From Bradyrhizobium sp. Ec3.3 (GTDB taxonomy: Bacteria; Pseudomonadota; Alphaproteobacteria; Rhizobiales; Xanthobacteraceae), in NCBI RefSeq assembly GCF_000472925.1, contig NZ_AXAS01000003.1:124322-188321 (forward strand): a DNA stretch of 64,000 nucleotides, written 5' to 3'. Both the position numbers and the translations under genes were made by a program. Of the stretch, positions 16,923 to 25,938 are shown piece after piece. The notes under the pieces are model-generated. The model had not been told where the DNA came from. It did no database searches and saw only the letters and a program-made list of their open reading frames with translations. The stretch's first letter is position 1. Each line of letters opens with the position of its first letter.

Positions 16923-16939
16923 CCCTTTGCCGCAAAGGG
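16923..16939. promoter_or_regulatory. 17-bp palindrome between the response regulator and MFS genes
   Basis: CCCTTTGC-C-GCAAAGGG is perfect with a one-base centre. It lies mid-way in the 302-bp divergent gap, where an operator for the neighbouring NarL-type regulator might be expected. The rest of the gap shows no strong promoter by eye. Confidence 0.4.
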
Positions 16940-17130
16940 GTTAATCCCGATCTTCTACCTCCCGCGGCATTGCATGCCAGCAGCCGTCAGGCACGCGTCA
17001 GTGCGAAAGGCCGAAAGTCGTATTGGGGCGGGTTTCACGGCGATGTTACCTTTGGGGCAAGCCCAGAGGCTGTTCGGCCGCGTCCGGACACCTGGGAGCG
17101 AGGAAACGATTTTCGGGGAGCGAACTCAAC

Positions 17131-18795
17131 ATGTCGACAATGACTGTGTCCCAGGCTCGTGCGGGAGGGATGACGAAGGACGAACGGTTCGTCATTCTCG
17201 CCTCTTCGCTCGGCACCGTCTTCGAGTGGTACGATTTTTACCTCTACGGTTCGCTCGCCGGCATCATCGGCCTGCAATTCTTCTCGGATTATCCGCCGGC
17301 GACCCGTGACATCTTCGCGCTGCTGGCCTTCGCGGCAGGCTTCCTGGTGCGCCCGTTCGGCGCCATCGTGTTCGGCCGCATCGGCGACATCGTCGGCCGC
17401 AAATACACCTTCCTCGTCACCATCCTGATCATGGGTCTGTCGACCTTCATCGTCGGCCTGCTGCCGAACGCCGCGACGATCGGGTTCGCAGCTCCCGTGA
17501 TCCTGATCGCGCTGCGCCTCGCCCAGGGTCTCGCCCTCGGCGGCGAGTACGGCGGGGCGGCGACCTACGTTGCCGAACACGCGCCGAACGGCAAACGCGG
17601 CTACTATACCTCCTTCATCCAGACCACCGCGACGCTCGGTCTGTTCCTGTCGCTGCTGGTGATCCTGTTCACCCGCACCGCGACCGGCGAAGCCGACTTC
17701 GCCAAGTGGGGCTGGCGCATTCCGTTCCTGGTCTCCGTGCTCTTGCTTGGCGTCTCGGTCTGGATCCGGCTCCGCCTCAATGAATCGCCGATCTTCCAGA
17801 AGATGAAGGAAGAAGGAAAGAGCTCGAAGGCGCCGCTGACGGAAGCCTTCGCCAACTGGCAGAACGGCAAGCTGGTGCTGCTCGCCCTGCTCGGCGGCAC
17901 CATGGGTCAGGGCGTGGTCTGGTACACCGGCCAGTTCTATGCGCTGTTCTTCCTGCAATCGATCCTGAAGGTCGACGGCTACACCGCGAACCTGCTGATC
18001 GCCTGGTCGCTCTTGCTGGGCACCGGCTTCTTCGTCGTGTTCGGCGCACTGTCCGACAAGATCGGCCGCAAGCCGATCATCCTCGGCGGCTGCCTGATCG
18101 CGGCGCTGACCTTCTTCCCGATCTTCAAGATGATCACCACCAACGCCAACCCGGCGCTGGAAAAGGCGATCGAATCGGGCAAGGTCGAGGTGTGGGCAGA
18201 TCCCGCGGGCTGCGGCGACCTGTTCAACCCGGTCGGCACCCGCGTCTTCACCGCACCTTGCGACACCGCGCGCGCCTTCCTGTCCCAGTCATCGGTCAAA
18301 TACGTGACGATGCCCGGCGCGGCCGGCTCCGGCGTCAAGGTCGTCGTCAACGGCAAGGAAGTGCCCTACGCCAACGCCAAGGACAGCAACCCGGCCGTCC
18401 TCGCGGCGGTGCAGGCAGCCGGTTATCCCAAGGCGGGTGACCCCGGCATCGTTAAGATGGCGCATCCGTTCGACATCTTCCGTCCGCAGGTGGCCGCGAT
18501 CATCGGCCTGCTGTTCATCCTGGTGATCTTCGTCACAATGGTGTACGGGCCGATCGCGGCGATGCTGGTCGAGCTGTTCCCGACCAAAATCCGGTACACC
18601 TCGATGTCGCTGCCCTACCACATCGGCAACGGCTGGTTCGGCGGTCTGTTGCCGGCGACCGCGTTCGCGATCGTGGCCTCGACCGGCGACATCTATGCCG
18701 GCCTCTGGTATCCGATCGTGTTCGCAGTGATCACCGCCGTGGTCGGCTTCCTGTTCCTGCCTGAGACCAAGGACGTCGACATCAAGGCGACCTGA
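17131..18795 (+). CDS. MFS transporter, metabolite:H+ symporter (MHS) family
   Basis: 554 residues. The MHS signature GTVFEWYDFYLYGSLAG is in helix 1 and GRIGDIVGRKYTF follows helix 2. It is longer than the usual 430-450 residues because of an insert of about 110 residues (roughly 340-455) between C-terminal helices. The insert has two Cys (PAGCGDLF, APCDTARAF) and probably lies outside the membrane. MHS members carry dicarboxylates, propionate/acetate-type acids, proline or osmolytes. Proximity to a CrbS-like kinase favours an organic acid, which is inferred. GGGGAG precedes the ATG at 17131. Confidence 0.9.
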   Translation: MSTMTVSQARAGGMTKDERFVILASSLGTVFEWYDFYLYGSLAGIIGLQFFSDYPPATRDIFALLAFAAGFLVRPFGAIVFGRIGDIVGRKYTFLVTILIMGLSTFIVGLLPNAATIGFAAPVILIALRLAQGLALGGEYGGAATYVAEHAPNGKRGYYTSFIQTTATLGLFLSLLVILFTRTATGEADFAKWGWRIPFLVSVLLLGVSVWIRLRLNESPIFQKMKEEGKSSKAPLTEAFANWQNGKLVLLALLGGTMGQGVVWYTGQFYALFFLQSILKVDGYTANLLIAWSLLLGTGFFVVFGALSDKIGRKPIILGGCLIAALTFFPIFKMITTNANPALEKAIESGKVEVWADPAGCGDLFNPVGTRVFTAPCDTARAFLSQSSVKYVTMPGAAGSGVKVVVNGKEVPYANAKDSNPAVLAAVQAAGYPKAGDPGIVKMAHPFDIFRPQVAAIIGLLFILVIFVTMVYGPIAAMLVELFPTKIRYTSMSLPYHIGNGWFGGLLPATAFAIVASTGDIYAGLWYPIVFAVITAVVGFLFLPETKDVDIKAT

Positions 18796-18840
18796 TCGCG
18801 AAGCTGCCGGCGCCTGCCGCCGGCGGCGCAAGCCAATAGC

Positions 18841-18872
18841 AAACCGGCCGCGGCATCCCGCGGCCGGTTTTG
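18841..18872. terminator. bidirectional intrinsic terminator
   Basis: AAACCGGCCGCGG, loop CATC, then CCGCGGCCGGTTTTG: a 13-bp stem with A and T flanks. It is placed between the convergent MFS and YjbQ genes and can serve both. Confidence 0.85.
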
Positions 18873-18877
18873 TTTTG

Positions 18878-19348
18878 TCAGCCCATGCCGGTCTGGCCGA
18901 TGAATTGCAGCACGACCTCGCGGCGGTGCGGCGCCTTGCGATGCTCGACCAGATAGATCCCCTGCCAGGTGCCGAGTGCCAGTTCGCCCTTCAGGACCGG
19001 CACCTGGAGCGATGTCCCCGTTAGCATGGTCTTGATATGCGCCGGCATATCGTCCGGCCCTTCGAGGTCATGCACCCACCCGGAATTCTCCGGCGCGAGC
19101 CGCGACAGCGCCGTCGTGAGATCGACGAGCACGGAGGGATCGGCGTTCTCCTGGATCGTCAGCGATGCCGAGGTATGACGGATGAACAGCGTCAGCGCGC
19201 CCTCGCGCGCATGAACGTCGCGCACGAATTTCTCGGCTTCCGCGGTGAGATCGATAAAACCGCGGCCTGAAGTGTGCACCGTCAGCAACGATGTGCTGAT
19301 CGTCGCGGACTGCACGGTCGATGGCGCGGAGCGCGTGGTCGATGTCAT
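18878..19348 (-). CDS. YjbQ family protein (UPF0047)
   Basis: 156 residues. The family core is complete: GRGFIDLTAEAEKFVRDV, LFIRHTSASLTIQENADPSV, WVHDLEGPDDMPAHIKTML, GTWQGIYLVEHR. The conserved His and Asp/Glu residues form a metal-type pocket. Members have weak thiamine-phosphate-synthase activity in vitro and an unclear physiological role. The ATG at 19348 is chosen because the longer frame runs into a palindromic repeat. Confidence 0.9.
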   Translation of the reverse strand: MTSTTRSAPSTVQSATISTSLLTVHTSGRGFIDLTAEAEKFVRDVHAREGALTLFIRHTSASLTIQENADPSVLVDLTTALSRLAPENSGWVHDLEGPDDMPAHIKTMLTGTSLQVPVLKGELALGTWQGIYLVEHRKAPHRREVVLQFIGQTGMG

Positions 19349-19376
19349 GAAAGGTCTCGCTCTATCGAACGCCATA

Positions 19377-19467
19377 GTAGGGCGGGCAAAGCGAAGCGTG
19401 CCCACCTCTTCTATAGCAATCGTGAAAAGACTGTGGGCACGGCGCTGACGCGCCTTTGCCCACCCTT
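19377..19467. repeat. palindromic repeat, family C (TGGGCAAAGCG)
   Basis: The left arm contains GGCGGGCAAAGCGAAGCGTG and the right arm GGGCACGGCGCTGACGCGCC followed by TTTGCCCACCCTT. The arms are inverted and imperfect. Related copies are at 39675-39772 and 47506-47595. Confidence 0.85.
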
Positions 19468-19501
19468 CGAAGGCTCAACGCATCGGCGCGCCAGCGGGTC
19501 C

Positions 19502-20023
19502 TCAAATCTTCCCCGACACGTCCTTCTGCACGCGGTTGGCCATCTCGATCAATCGTCGCCAGGCACGCTCCAGGAATGACACCACGCGGTCGACGTCCTG
19601 ATCGCTCGGCAACGGGACCTCGATCTTGCGATTGTTCTCCGCAGCTTTCGGCTCGGCCTTCTTCAGCGAGTCAGATTTCGGCAGCGCCTCCTCGACCTTG
19701 CCGGAGACGGTCGGCCCGGCGGCCACCTGCGCCTTCAGCTTCTCGAGCTCGGCCTGCAGGCGGCCGATCTCGGCATCGAGCGCGGAGCGCTCGTCGGGTA
19801 CGGCGTAGCAGGCCCAGCCCGCCCCGTTGTTCGAGCAGGTGGACACGACCCCCGTGCGCGTATCGAGCCGCAACACGCCGTCCGGGGTCGGCGTCATCGT
19901 GTAGCGGCCGTTCTCGCTGTCGGGCGCCGCCTGCGCGAATACGAGACCGCCACCCGCCGCGACAGCCACGGCGATGACGGCCGCCGAAAACCACGATGTC
20001 CTGGATGACGTCGCTGACCTCAT
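19502..20023 (-). CDS. envelope protein with coiled coil, unknown function
   Basis: 173 residues. An N-terminal hydrophobic segment (WFSAAVIAVAVAAGGGLVFA) is a signal peptide or anchor. A short beta region with two Cys follows (YTMTPTPDGVLRLDTRTGVV, STCSNNGAGWACYAVP). Then comes a coiled coil (ALDAEIGRLQAELEKLKAQV), a Lys/Pro linker and an amphipathic C-terminus with VVSFLERAWRRLIEMANRVQ. The type is common in Bradyrhizobium but has no known function. The ATG at 20023 is chosen because the hydrophobic segment follows directly. Confidence 0.7.
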   Translation of the reverse strand: MRSATSSRTSWFSAAVIAVAVAAGGGLVFAQAAPDSENGRYTMTPTPDGVLRLDTRTGVVSTCSNNGAGWACYAVPDERSALDAEIGRLQAELEKLKAQVAAGPTVSGKVEEALPKSDSLKKAEPKAAENNRKIEVPLPSDQDVDRVVSFLERAWRRLIEMANRVQKDVSGKI

Positions 20024-20274
20024 GGCGCTGCTCCGTCGGAAATGATCTGACCTGTCCGCAATCCTACACCCCGCACGCGAAAAACGCGCCGGCGGGATGA
20101 CTGATTTCCGTACCTCGTTCGGTATCCGCACAGCGGCCAAATCCGGGCAAGGCCCGCTGATTGCGGCGCGAGCTGCTGCGGTGCGGCGTCACGCTGTGTG
20201 TAGCGCTGGGGAACGCGGCGTTATCGCAAGTAATATCAAATAGATAAACGAAAACGACGCAATCGTGACTTGGC

Positions 20275-20303
20275 TTGACTTGATTATGTGCGGTCAGTAT
20301 GGT
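20275..20303 (+). promoter_or_regulatory. sigma-70-type promoter of the atp operon
   Basis: TTGACT (20275-20280) and TATGGT (20298-20303) are 17 bp apart, about 65 bp upstream of atpI. This is the clearest promoter in the 346-bp gap 20024-20369. The rest of the gap is AT-richer (around 20220-20260) with no other identified element. Confidence 0.7.
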
Positions 20304-20369
20304 CCGCGCGGCTTTCGAGGGTGGCGGGCGTAATTTCCATTCAACCGCGGCGTTTCGGGTCTTCGTTGC

Positions 20370-20744
20370 ATGACTACAGGCACGGGGCACGGCGAGAATG
20401 GAAATGGCGATAAATCGCCTGAGGAAGCTGCGCTTTCCGCAAGGCTCGGAAGTCTTAATCAGCGGTTGTCCGAATTTCGCGACCGCAGGATCAAGACCGA
20501 GCAACCCGAAGGTGAAGGTGGAGACAGAGCGGCCAGAGCCTCGGCGATGGCGCTTGGTTTCCGGCTATCCTCCGAGTTGATCGCCGGGGTCATTGTCGGA
20601 GCGGGGATTGGCTGGGGTTTCGACCGCTTGCTGTCGACGTCGCCTTTCGGATTTATCGTGTTCACGCTGCTCGGCTTCGTGGCTGGTGTGGTGAACGTGG
20701 TGAGATCGGCGGGCGCGGGTCAAAACAGGCGCAGTGGTTCGTAG
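20370..20744 (+). CDS. atpI: ATP synthase assembly protein AtpI
   Basis: 124 residues. A polar N-terminus is followed by two membrane helices (LSSELIAGVIVGAGIGWGF and FGFIVFTLLGFVAGVVNVVR). This is the AtpI pattern; AtpI assists c-ring assembly and may handle Mg2+. It is first in the F0 operon. An alternative start at MALGFRLSS would remove the polar extension, but the length here is typical of rhizobia. Confidence 0.9.
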   Translation: MTTGTGHGENGNGDKSPEEAALSARLGSLNQRLSEFRDRRIKTEQPEGEGGDRAARASAMALGFRLSSELIAGVIVGAGIGWGFDRLLSTSPFGFIVFTLLGFVAGVVNVVRSAGAGQNRRSGS

Positions 20745-20852
20745 CCCCTCAGGCCAGAGGAATTGATCGTGCCGGCCTCGCCGGTACGGGCCGGCCCGGC
20801 CGGCTGACCGAGACCAGCCGGCTTGCCCGGCAGACCGAGAGATGCCGCGCGG

Positions 20853-21602
20853 ATGACAATCGACCCGATCCATCAGTTCAATATCGAGCCTCTCTTCACG
20901 ATCGGCCATATCGGCAATCACGCGATCGCCTTCACCAATTCGTCGCTCTACATGCTGGTGGCGGTGGCGGTGATCTCGCTCCTGATGCTCGCCAGCGGCA
21001 CCCAGCTCGTTCCCGGCCGCCTGCAGTCGGTTGCCGAAATCTCCTACGAATTCGTCGCGACCATGATCCGCAGCAACGCCGGCGCGGAAGGCATGAAGTT
21101 CTTCCCGCTGATCTTCTCGCTGTTCATGTTCATCGCCGTCTCGAACCTGATCGGCATCATCCCCTACACCTTCACGGTCGCGAGCCAGCTGATCATTACC
21201 GCGACGCTCGCGCTCCTGGTCTTCTTCACCGTCCTGATCTACGGCGTCTACAAGAACGGCCTGAAATTCTTTAGTATTTTCGTGCCGCACGGCGTTCCCG
21301 GCTACATCCTGCCGCTGGTGATGTTCATCGAGATCCTGTCGTTCTTGCTGCGGCCGGTCTCGCACAGCGTGCGTCTGTTCGCCAACATGCTGGCCGGCCA
21401 CATCGCGCTGAAGGTGTTCGCGGGCTTCGTCGCCATGCTCGGCGTCTCGCTCGGCGCCGTCGGCTGGATCGGCGGCGTGATGCCGCTCGCCCTTACCGTC
21501 GCGCTCACCGCGCTCGAACTTCTGGTCGCGTTCCTCCAGGCCTACGTGTTCGCGATCCTGACCTGCATCTACCTCAACGACGCCCTTCATCCCGGACACT
21601 GA
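20853..21602 (+). CDS. atpB: F0F1 ATP synthase subunit a
   Basis: 249 residues. The membrane stator subunit holds the proton half-channels. The essential Arg174 lies in [14 protein letters not shown]. Further family motifs are [10 protein letters not shown] and [10 protein letters not shown] at the C-terminus. The ATG at 20853 is used; the frame also opens 30 nt upstream without family support. Confidence 0.97.
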   Translation: MTIDPIHQFNIEPLFTIGHIGNHAIAFTNSSLYMLVAVAVISLLMLASGTQLVPGRLQSVAEISYEFVATMIRSNAGAEGMKFFPLIFSLFMFIAVSNLIGIIPYTFTVASQLIITATLALLVFFTVLIYGVYKNGLKFFSIFVPHGVPGYILPLVMFIEILSFLLRPVSHSVRLFANMLAGHIALKVFAGFVAMLGVSLGAVGWIGGVMPLALTVALTALELLVAFLQAYVFAILTCIYLNDALHPGH

Positions 21603-21655
21603 GCGGTCCGGGGAATATCCACCCACAACCCAATCTTTCTTCCAAGGAGTCAAAA

Positions 21656-21886
21656 ATGGATCCGGCAGCAGCAAAACTTATCGGCGCGGGCATCGCGTGC
21701 ATCGGCATGGGCGGTGCGGGCGTCGGCGTTGGCGTCCTCTTCGGCAACTACCTCGCAGCCGCAGTGCGCAATCCGTCGGCCGCCCAGGGCCAGTTCGGCA
21801 ACCTGATCTTCGGCTTCGCCGTGACCGAAGCGCTCGGCATCTTCTCGCTGCTGATCGCGCTGCTTCTGCTGTTCGTTCCGCTCTGA
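21656..21886 (+). CDS. atpE: F0F1 ATP synthase subunit c
   Basis: 76 residues, two helices with the polar loop [10 protein letters not shown]. The proton-carrying carboxylate is Glu58 ([10 protein letters not shown]). Glycines in the first helix ([11 protein letters not shown]) allow tight c-ring packing. A strong AAGGAG ribosome site, consistent with the high copy number needed, lies just before the ATG. Confidence 0.97.
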   Translation: MDPAAAKLIGAGIACIGMGGAGVGVGVLFGNYLAAAVRNPSAAQGQFGNLIFGFAVTEALGIFSLLIALLLLFVPL

Positions 21887-21945
21887 GGACGTGTTCGCGC
21901 CGCCCGACCTACGGGCGGCGCGCATGACAGCAACAGGAGATCTCC

Positions 21946-22512
21946 ATGGCTGAGAGTCATGGCGGGGCAAAAGGCCCGGAGGCCAATGCTCACACCGAGG
22001 CCGAGGGCGGTCACCACGGCGGAGGCTTTCCGCCGTTCGACAGCAGCACCTTTCCATCGCAACTGGTGTCGCTCGCGATCTTCTTCGTCGCGCTCTATCT
22101 GATCGTGTCGCGCATTGCGCTGCCGCGCGTCGGCGGCGCGATCGAGGCGCGTCAGAACAAGATCGACGGTGATCTGGCCGAGGCGCAGAAGCTGAAGGAC
22201 CAGTCCGACGCGGCGCTGAAGGCCTATGAAGGCGAGCTCGCTTCGGCGCGTTCGCGCGCCCAGGCGATCAGCAACGAGACCCGCGAAAAATCGAATGCGC
22301 AGGCGGAAGCCGACCGCAAGACGCTGGAAGAGCAATTGGCGAAAAAGCTCGCCGAGGCGGAGAAGACCATCGCCTCGACCCGCGCCACTGCCATGGGCAA
22401 CGTCCGCGGCATCGCGGCCGATGCGGCCGGCACGATCGTGCAGCGGCTGACCGGCGTCGTTCCCGACGCTGCGTCGGTCAACGCCGCGGTCGATGCGTCC
22501 CTGAAAGGTTAG
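21946..22512 (+). CDS. F0F1 ATP synthase subunit b'
   Basis: 188 residues. A Gly/His-rich N-terminal tail (residues about 1-35) precedes one helix ([20 protein letters not shown]) and a long charged coiled coil. This is the peripheral stalk. The tail and position before the shorter b gene identify it as b', as found in alphaproteobacteria and photosynthetic bacteria. Confidence 0.93.
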   Translation: MAESHGGAKGPEANAHTEAEGGHHGGGFPPFDSSTFPSQLVSLAIFFVALYLIVSRIALPRVGGAIEARQNKIDGDLAEAQKLKDQSDAALKAYEGELASARSRAQAISNETREKSNAQAEADRKTLEEQLAKKLAEAEKTIASTRATAMGNVRGIAADAAGTIVQRLTGVVPDAASVNAAVDASLKG

Positions 22513-22517
22513 TCGAG

Positions 22518-23003
22518 ATGTTCTTCGAACCTGAATTTTGGGTCGCCGTCGCCTTTGTGATCCTGATGGTCGTGTTTGGCTATCTCGGCATTCACAAGAC
22601 CGTGCTGACCACGCTCGACCACCGCGCCGAGCGCATCAAGGCCGAGCTCGACGACGCCCTGCGCCTCAAGCAGGAGGCGGCCAAGGTGCTCGCCGACTAC
22701 AAGGCCCGCAGCGCCTCCGCCGAGCGTGAGGCCCAGGACATCATCGCCAACGCAAAGGCCGAAGCCGAACGCATCGCGGCCGAAGCCAAGGCGAAGATGG
22801 AGGATTTCGTCGCCCGCAGAACCAAGACCGCGGAGAGCAAGATCGCGCTCGCCGAGGCCCAGGCGCTCGCCGACGTCCGCGCCGCAGCCGCAGAGGCCGC
22901 CGTCCAGGCCGCCTCCACGATCCTGTCGCAGTCGGTCAAGGGCAAGGTCGCGGACGACCTCCTCGCCAAGGGCATCACCGAGGTCCGGCAGAAGCTGAAC
23001 TGA
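22518..23003 (+). CDS. atpF: F0F1 ATP synthase subunit b
   Basis: 161 residues. An N-terminal helix ([20 protein letters not shown]) is followed by an Ala/Glu/Lys coiled coil, with a [10 protein letters not shown] end. It starts 5 nt after the b' stop, so translation is probably coupled. F1 genes are not in the window, matching the split F0/F1 arrangement of alphaproteobacteria. Confidence 0.95.
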   Translation: MFFEPEFWVAVAFVILMVVFGYLGIHKTVLTTLDHRAERIKAELDDALRLKQEAAKVLADYKARSASAEREAQDIIANAKAEAERIAAEAKAKMEDFVARRTKTAESKIALAEAQALADVRAAAAEAAVQAASTILSQSVKGKVADDLLAKGITEVRQKLN

Positions 23004-23024
23004 GGCGAGCTTCCTCACAAATCG

Positions 23025-23056
23025 AAAAGCCGGCGCGATGAGCGCCGGCTTTTTTT
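23025..23056 (+). terminator. intrinsic terminator of the atp operon
   Basis: AAAAGCCGGCGC, loop GATGA, GCGCCGGCTTTT and then further T residues. A 12-bp perfect stem. Confidence 0.93.
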
Positions 23057-23096
23057 GTGGGCTGTTGTTGGGCTCGCACGCTTTCCAGATTCTCGT

Positions 23097-23216
23097 CGTC
23101 ATCGCCCGCCTTGTGCGCAATTGCGCACTGGGGCGGGCGATCCAGTATTCCAGAGGCGGTGACGAATACGGAGAAGCCGCGGCGTACCGGATGCCCCGGT
23201 CAAGCCGGGGCATGAC
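23097..23216. repeat. palindromic repeat, family F (GTCATCGCCCG)
   Basis: The left part CGTCATCGCCCGCCTTGTGC with inner GCGCAATTGCGC, and a right part with GCCCCGGTCAAGCCGGGGC and CATGAC, plus a central CCAGTATTCC word. The element at 52013-52114 has the same plan. Confidence 0.8.
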
Positions 23217-23244
23217 AGCCGAATTGATGACCCCAGCTACCCGC

Positions 23245-23925
23245 TTATTTCTTCTTCTTCGCCGGCGCCTTCGACGATCCCGACAACGCCTGCGGGTCGA
23301 AGCCGACGTAGAAGATGTAGGAATCGGCGGTCGCGGCAGACGGCATCGAATAGACCATGTCCTCGGCGACGAAGGTGAAGGGCACGCTGCCGTCCTCGGA
23401 CATCGCCACCGTGGTGCGATAGGCCTTCGACCCGATCACCTTTTCGCCGACACCGCCCTGCACCACCGCGACGCGCAGCGGAATCTCCACAGACGACGGC
23501 GCACCGGCGGGGCCGGCGACGATACGGCCCTGGATGCCGATCCGCGCGGTGATCTCGCTGCCGTTGCGGACGCATTCGCGCGCCATCTTGGTGATCGAGG
23601 CCTGGTAGCGCACGTCGTTGCCGACCGCCTGCTTGCCGGGAACGGCCACGGCATAGGTGGACGCGCCCGAACGCACCGTGACCGGCGGGCAATCGACCTC
23701 GGTCTGGGCGTCGGCCGGCTGGCCGGGTGCCGGCGTCGTGGTCTGGGGCGCCTGCTCGTCCGAGGATCCGCCGAAGAGGCTCTTGAACCGGTCAGTCAGC
23801 GACTGCGCCGTAGCCGGCGAGGCCGCCGCGAACACAATCGACAACGCCAGCGCCATCACCGGACCTCGCCGCAGCGCGGTCTGCGAGGACCGAAGCTCTC
23901 TCACCTTCAAGGGACCATACTCCAT
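23245..23925 (-). CDS. exported protein of unknown function, invasion-associated-like fold possible
   Basis: 226 residues. The N-terminus holds a hydrophobic signal segment (GPVMALALSIVFAAASPATA, cleaved before QS). A Pro/Thr/Gln-rich linker is followed by a beta-rich domain (VDCPPVTVRSGASTYAVAVP, VRYQASITKMARECVRNGSE, IEIPLR-type strands) and a Lys tail APAKKKK. Two Cys may pair. The product is not recognised. The start is taken at the ATG at 23925; the internal MALALS is possible. It follows the acetyltransferase gene on the same strand. Confidence 0.7.
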   Translation of the reverse strand: MEYGPLKVRELRSSQTALRRGPVMALALSIVFAAASPATAQSLTDRFKSLFGGSSDEQAPQTTTPAPGQPADAQTEVDCPPVTVRSGASTYAVAVPGKQAVGNDVRYQASITKMARECVRNGSEITARIGIQGRIVAGPAGAPSSVEIPLRVAVVQGGVGEKVIGSKAYRTTVAMSEDGSVPFTFVAEDMVYSMPSAATADSYIFYVGFDPQALSGSSKAPAKKKK

Positions 23926-24016
23926 GACAATGTCCCGGCAGATCGCCGGCCTGCTGCGCGTTATATCGCCAAAATCGGCGAACCCAAGGCACACGACACG
24001 GTAACTTTCGGCCTGC

Positions 24017-24604
24017 TTAGCCGCGGAAATCCTCGTGCAGCAAGCCGAACAACAGATGGTCCTGCCAGACCCCGTTGATGCAGAGATAGCGGCGCGCCAG
24101 CCCCTCGCGGGAGAAGCCGCACTTCTCCAGCACCCGGATCGACGGCGCATTGGTGGGGATGCAGGCGGCCTCCACCCGGTGCAGATTGAGCTCGCCGAAC
24201 AGGGTCGGCAGCAGCACCCGCAGCGCCGCGGTCATATAGCCGCGATGGGCGTAGGGCTGCCCGACCCAGTAGCCGATCGTGCCGGCCTGGACGATGCCAC
24301 GGCGGACATTGGCAAGCGTAATGCCGCCGACCATGGCGCTGTCGAGTTCCCGGAAGATCAGGAACGGATAGGAGCGGTCCGCGGCGATGTCCTCGGCATA
24401 GCGGCGCAGGCGCCGGCGGAAGCCCGAGCGAGTGAGATCATCGGACGGCCAGATCGGCTCCCAGGGCGTCAGGTAGTCCCTGCTTCCCTCGCGCAGATGC
24501 GCCCATTGCAGGAAGTCGGACATCTGCGGCGCACGCAACAGCAGCCCGTTGCCGCGCGGGGCGAGGGCGGCGGGTCCACTGGATGGCAAGCGAAAAAGGG
24601 CCAT
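24017..24604 (-). CDS. GNAT acetyltransferase (RimJ-like)
   Basis: 195 residues. GNAT elements: LRAPQMSDFLQWAHLREGS at the start, FRELDSAMVGGITLANVRRG, the acetyl-CoA loop VGQPYAHRGYMTAALRVLL and the C-terminal IPTNAPSIRVLEKCGFSREG with YLCINGVWQDHLLFGLL. This is the pattern of RimJ/RimL-type protein N-terminal acetyltransferases; the target is unknown. The ATG at 24604 is preferred; in-frame starts at 24628 and 24643 are closer to the M16 peptidase stop at 24649. It is probably in the thrC operon. Confidence 0.85.
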   Translation of the reverse strand: MALFRLPSSGPAALAPRGNGLLLRAPQMSDFLQWAHLREGSRDYLTPWEPIWPSDDLTRSGFRRRLRRYAEDIAADRSYPFLIFRELDSAMVGGITLANVRRGIVQAGTIGYWVGQPYAHRGYMTAALRVLLPTLFGELNLHRVEAACIPTNAPSIRVLEKCGFSREGLARRYLCINGVWQDHLLFGLLHEDFRG

Positions 24605-24648
24605 GTGATGCTTCCCGGGGCGCAGCATGAGCCCTTTCGGCATAGCTC

Positions 24649-25938
24649 CTAGTGGAGCCTTGCCTTGGCTCGCGCCCGGGTCAATCCTTCCGCAAAAGAC
24701 ACTGCCGTGTCCAGACCCCTGCCGCTGCCCAATGCAACGACCGCGGGGCGGCTCCGCGATAATAGCGCTCGCGCCGCATTTCGCGTCGATTCGACGCTGA
24801 CGGCATCGATTCGAGCCACCAGCTCCTGCACCGTCTGGGGCCGCCCATAGGCCAGCACATGCCGCGCGAGCTGCTCGGCGCGCGAAGAGCAGCTCTCCAG
24901 CGCCATCAGGAGGCCCGCCTTCATCTGTGCTTTTGCGCGCGCGATCTCGGCCTCGGTCAGCGTCTCCACCGAATCATTGATGATGTCGACGACGACCTCC
25001 ATCATCTCCGGCGCGTCCCCCGGATCGGTGCCGGTGTAGAGCCCGAAGAAGCCGGTATCGGTATAGGGCGCATGGAAGCTGTAAATCGAGTAGCACAGCC
25101 CGCGCTTCTCCCGCACCTCCTGGAACAGCCGCGACGACATCCCGCCGCCGAGGACGTTGGTGAAGACCTGGAGCGAGAACAGCGACGGATCGGTCTGCGG
25201 CACGCCTTCCAGCGCCAGCGTCAGATGCGCCTGCTCGAGCTCGCGATGCACCACCTTGGCCCCGCCCTTGCCGAACATCGCAGGCGCCGGCTTCGGCCCT
25301 GGCGTCGCCTCGAAACTCGCAAACCGCTTCGCCACCTCGTCCACGACCTGACGGTGGTCGACCGCGCCTGCGGCAGCCACCACCATGTCGGGGCCGCGAT
25401 AATGCGTGGAGAGATAGCCGCGCAGCATGTCGCGGTTGAAGCCGCGCAGCGTCTTGGCGGTGCCGAGCAGCGAGCGGCCCATCGGCTGGTCGGGATAGCA
25501 GAGCTCGTTGAGATGCTCGAACACGACGTCGTCGGGCGTGTCCTGCGCAGCGCCGATCTCCTGCACGATGACGTTCTTCTCGCGCTCGAGCTCTTCCGGC
25601 TCGAAGGCGGGATTGGCGAGGATGTCGGCGAGCACGTCGAGCGCCAGCGGCACGTCGGCCTTCATCACCCGCGCGTAGTAGGACGTCGTCTCGGTCGAGG
25701 TGCCGGCGTTGAGATCTCCGCCGACTGCCTCGATCTCCTCGACGATCTCGCGCGAGGAGCGCCGGGTGGTCCCCTTGAAGGCCATGTGCTCGAGCAGGTG
25801 CGAGATGCCATGCTCGTTCGACTTCTCGTCGCGGCCGCCCACGCCGGCCCAGACGCCGAGCGCGGCGGTCTCGACATGGGGCATGTTGTCGGTGACGACG
25901 GTGAGGCCGGAGCCAAGCTTGGAGATCTCGACGCTCAT
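24649..25938 (-). CDS. M16-family zinc peptidase (processing-peptidase-like)
   Basis: 429 residues, the size of a mitochondrial-processing-peptidase beta-like protein. The inverted zinc motif HLLEH (His47, Glu50, His51) in ISHLLEHMAFKGT is present. The downstream Glu lies in the region after VEEIEAVGGDLNA. The C-terminal M16 domain (VHRELEQAHLTLALEGVPQT; RLFQEVREKRGLCYSIYSFH) completes the clamp. There is no signal peptide. Its ATG overlaps the thrC stop by 4 nt. The pairing of thrC and this peptidase is common in rhizobia. Confidence 0.93.
   Translation of the reverse strand: MSVEISKLGSGLTVVTDNMPHVETAALGVWAGVGGRDEKSNEHGISHLLEHMAFKGTTRRSSREIVEEIEAVGGDLNAGTSTETTSYYARVMKADVPLALDVLADILANPAFEPEELEREKNVIVQEIGAAQDTPDDVVFEHLNELCYPDQPMGRSLLGTAKTLRGFNRDMLRGYLSTHYRGPDMVVAAAGAVDHRQVVDEVAKRFASFEATPGPKPAPAMFGKGGAKVVHRELEQAHLTLALEGVPQTDPSLFSLQVFTNVLGGGMSSRLFQEVREKRGLCYSIYSFHAPYTDTGFFGLYTGTDPGDAPEMMEVVVDIINDSVETLTEAEIARAKAQMKAGLLMALESCSSRAEQLARHVLAYGRPQTVQELVARIDAVSVESTRNAARALLSRSRPAVVALGSGRGLDTAVSFAEGLTRARAKARLH

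Noticed and set aside
20823..20852. longer atpB start
   Set aside because: Ten extra residues without similarity to subunit a; the ATG at 20853 gives the family N-terminus.
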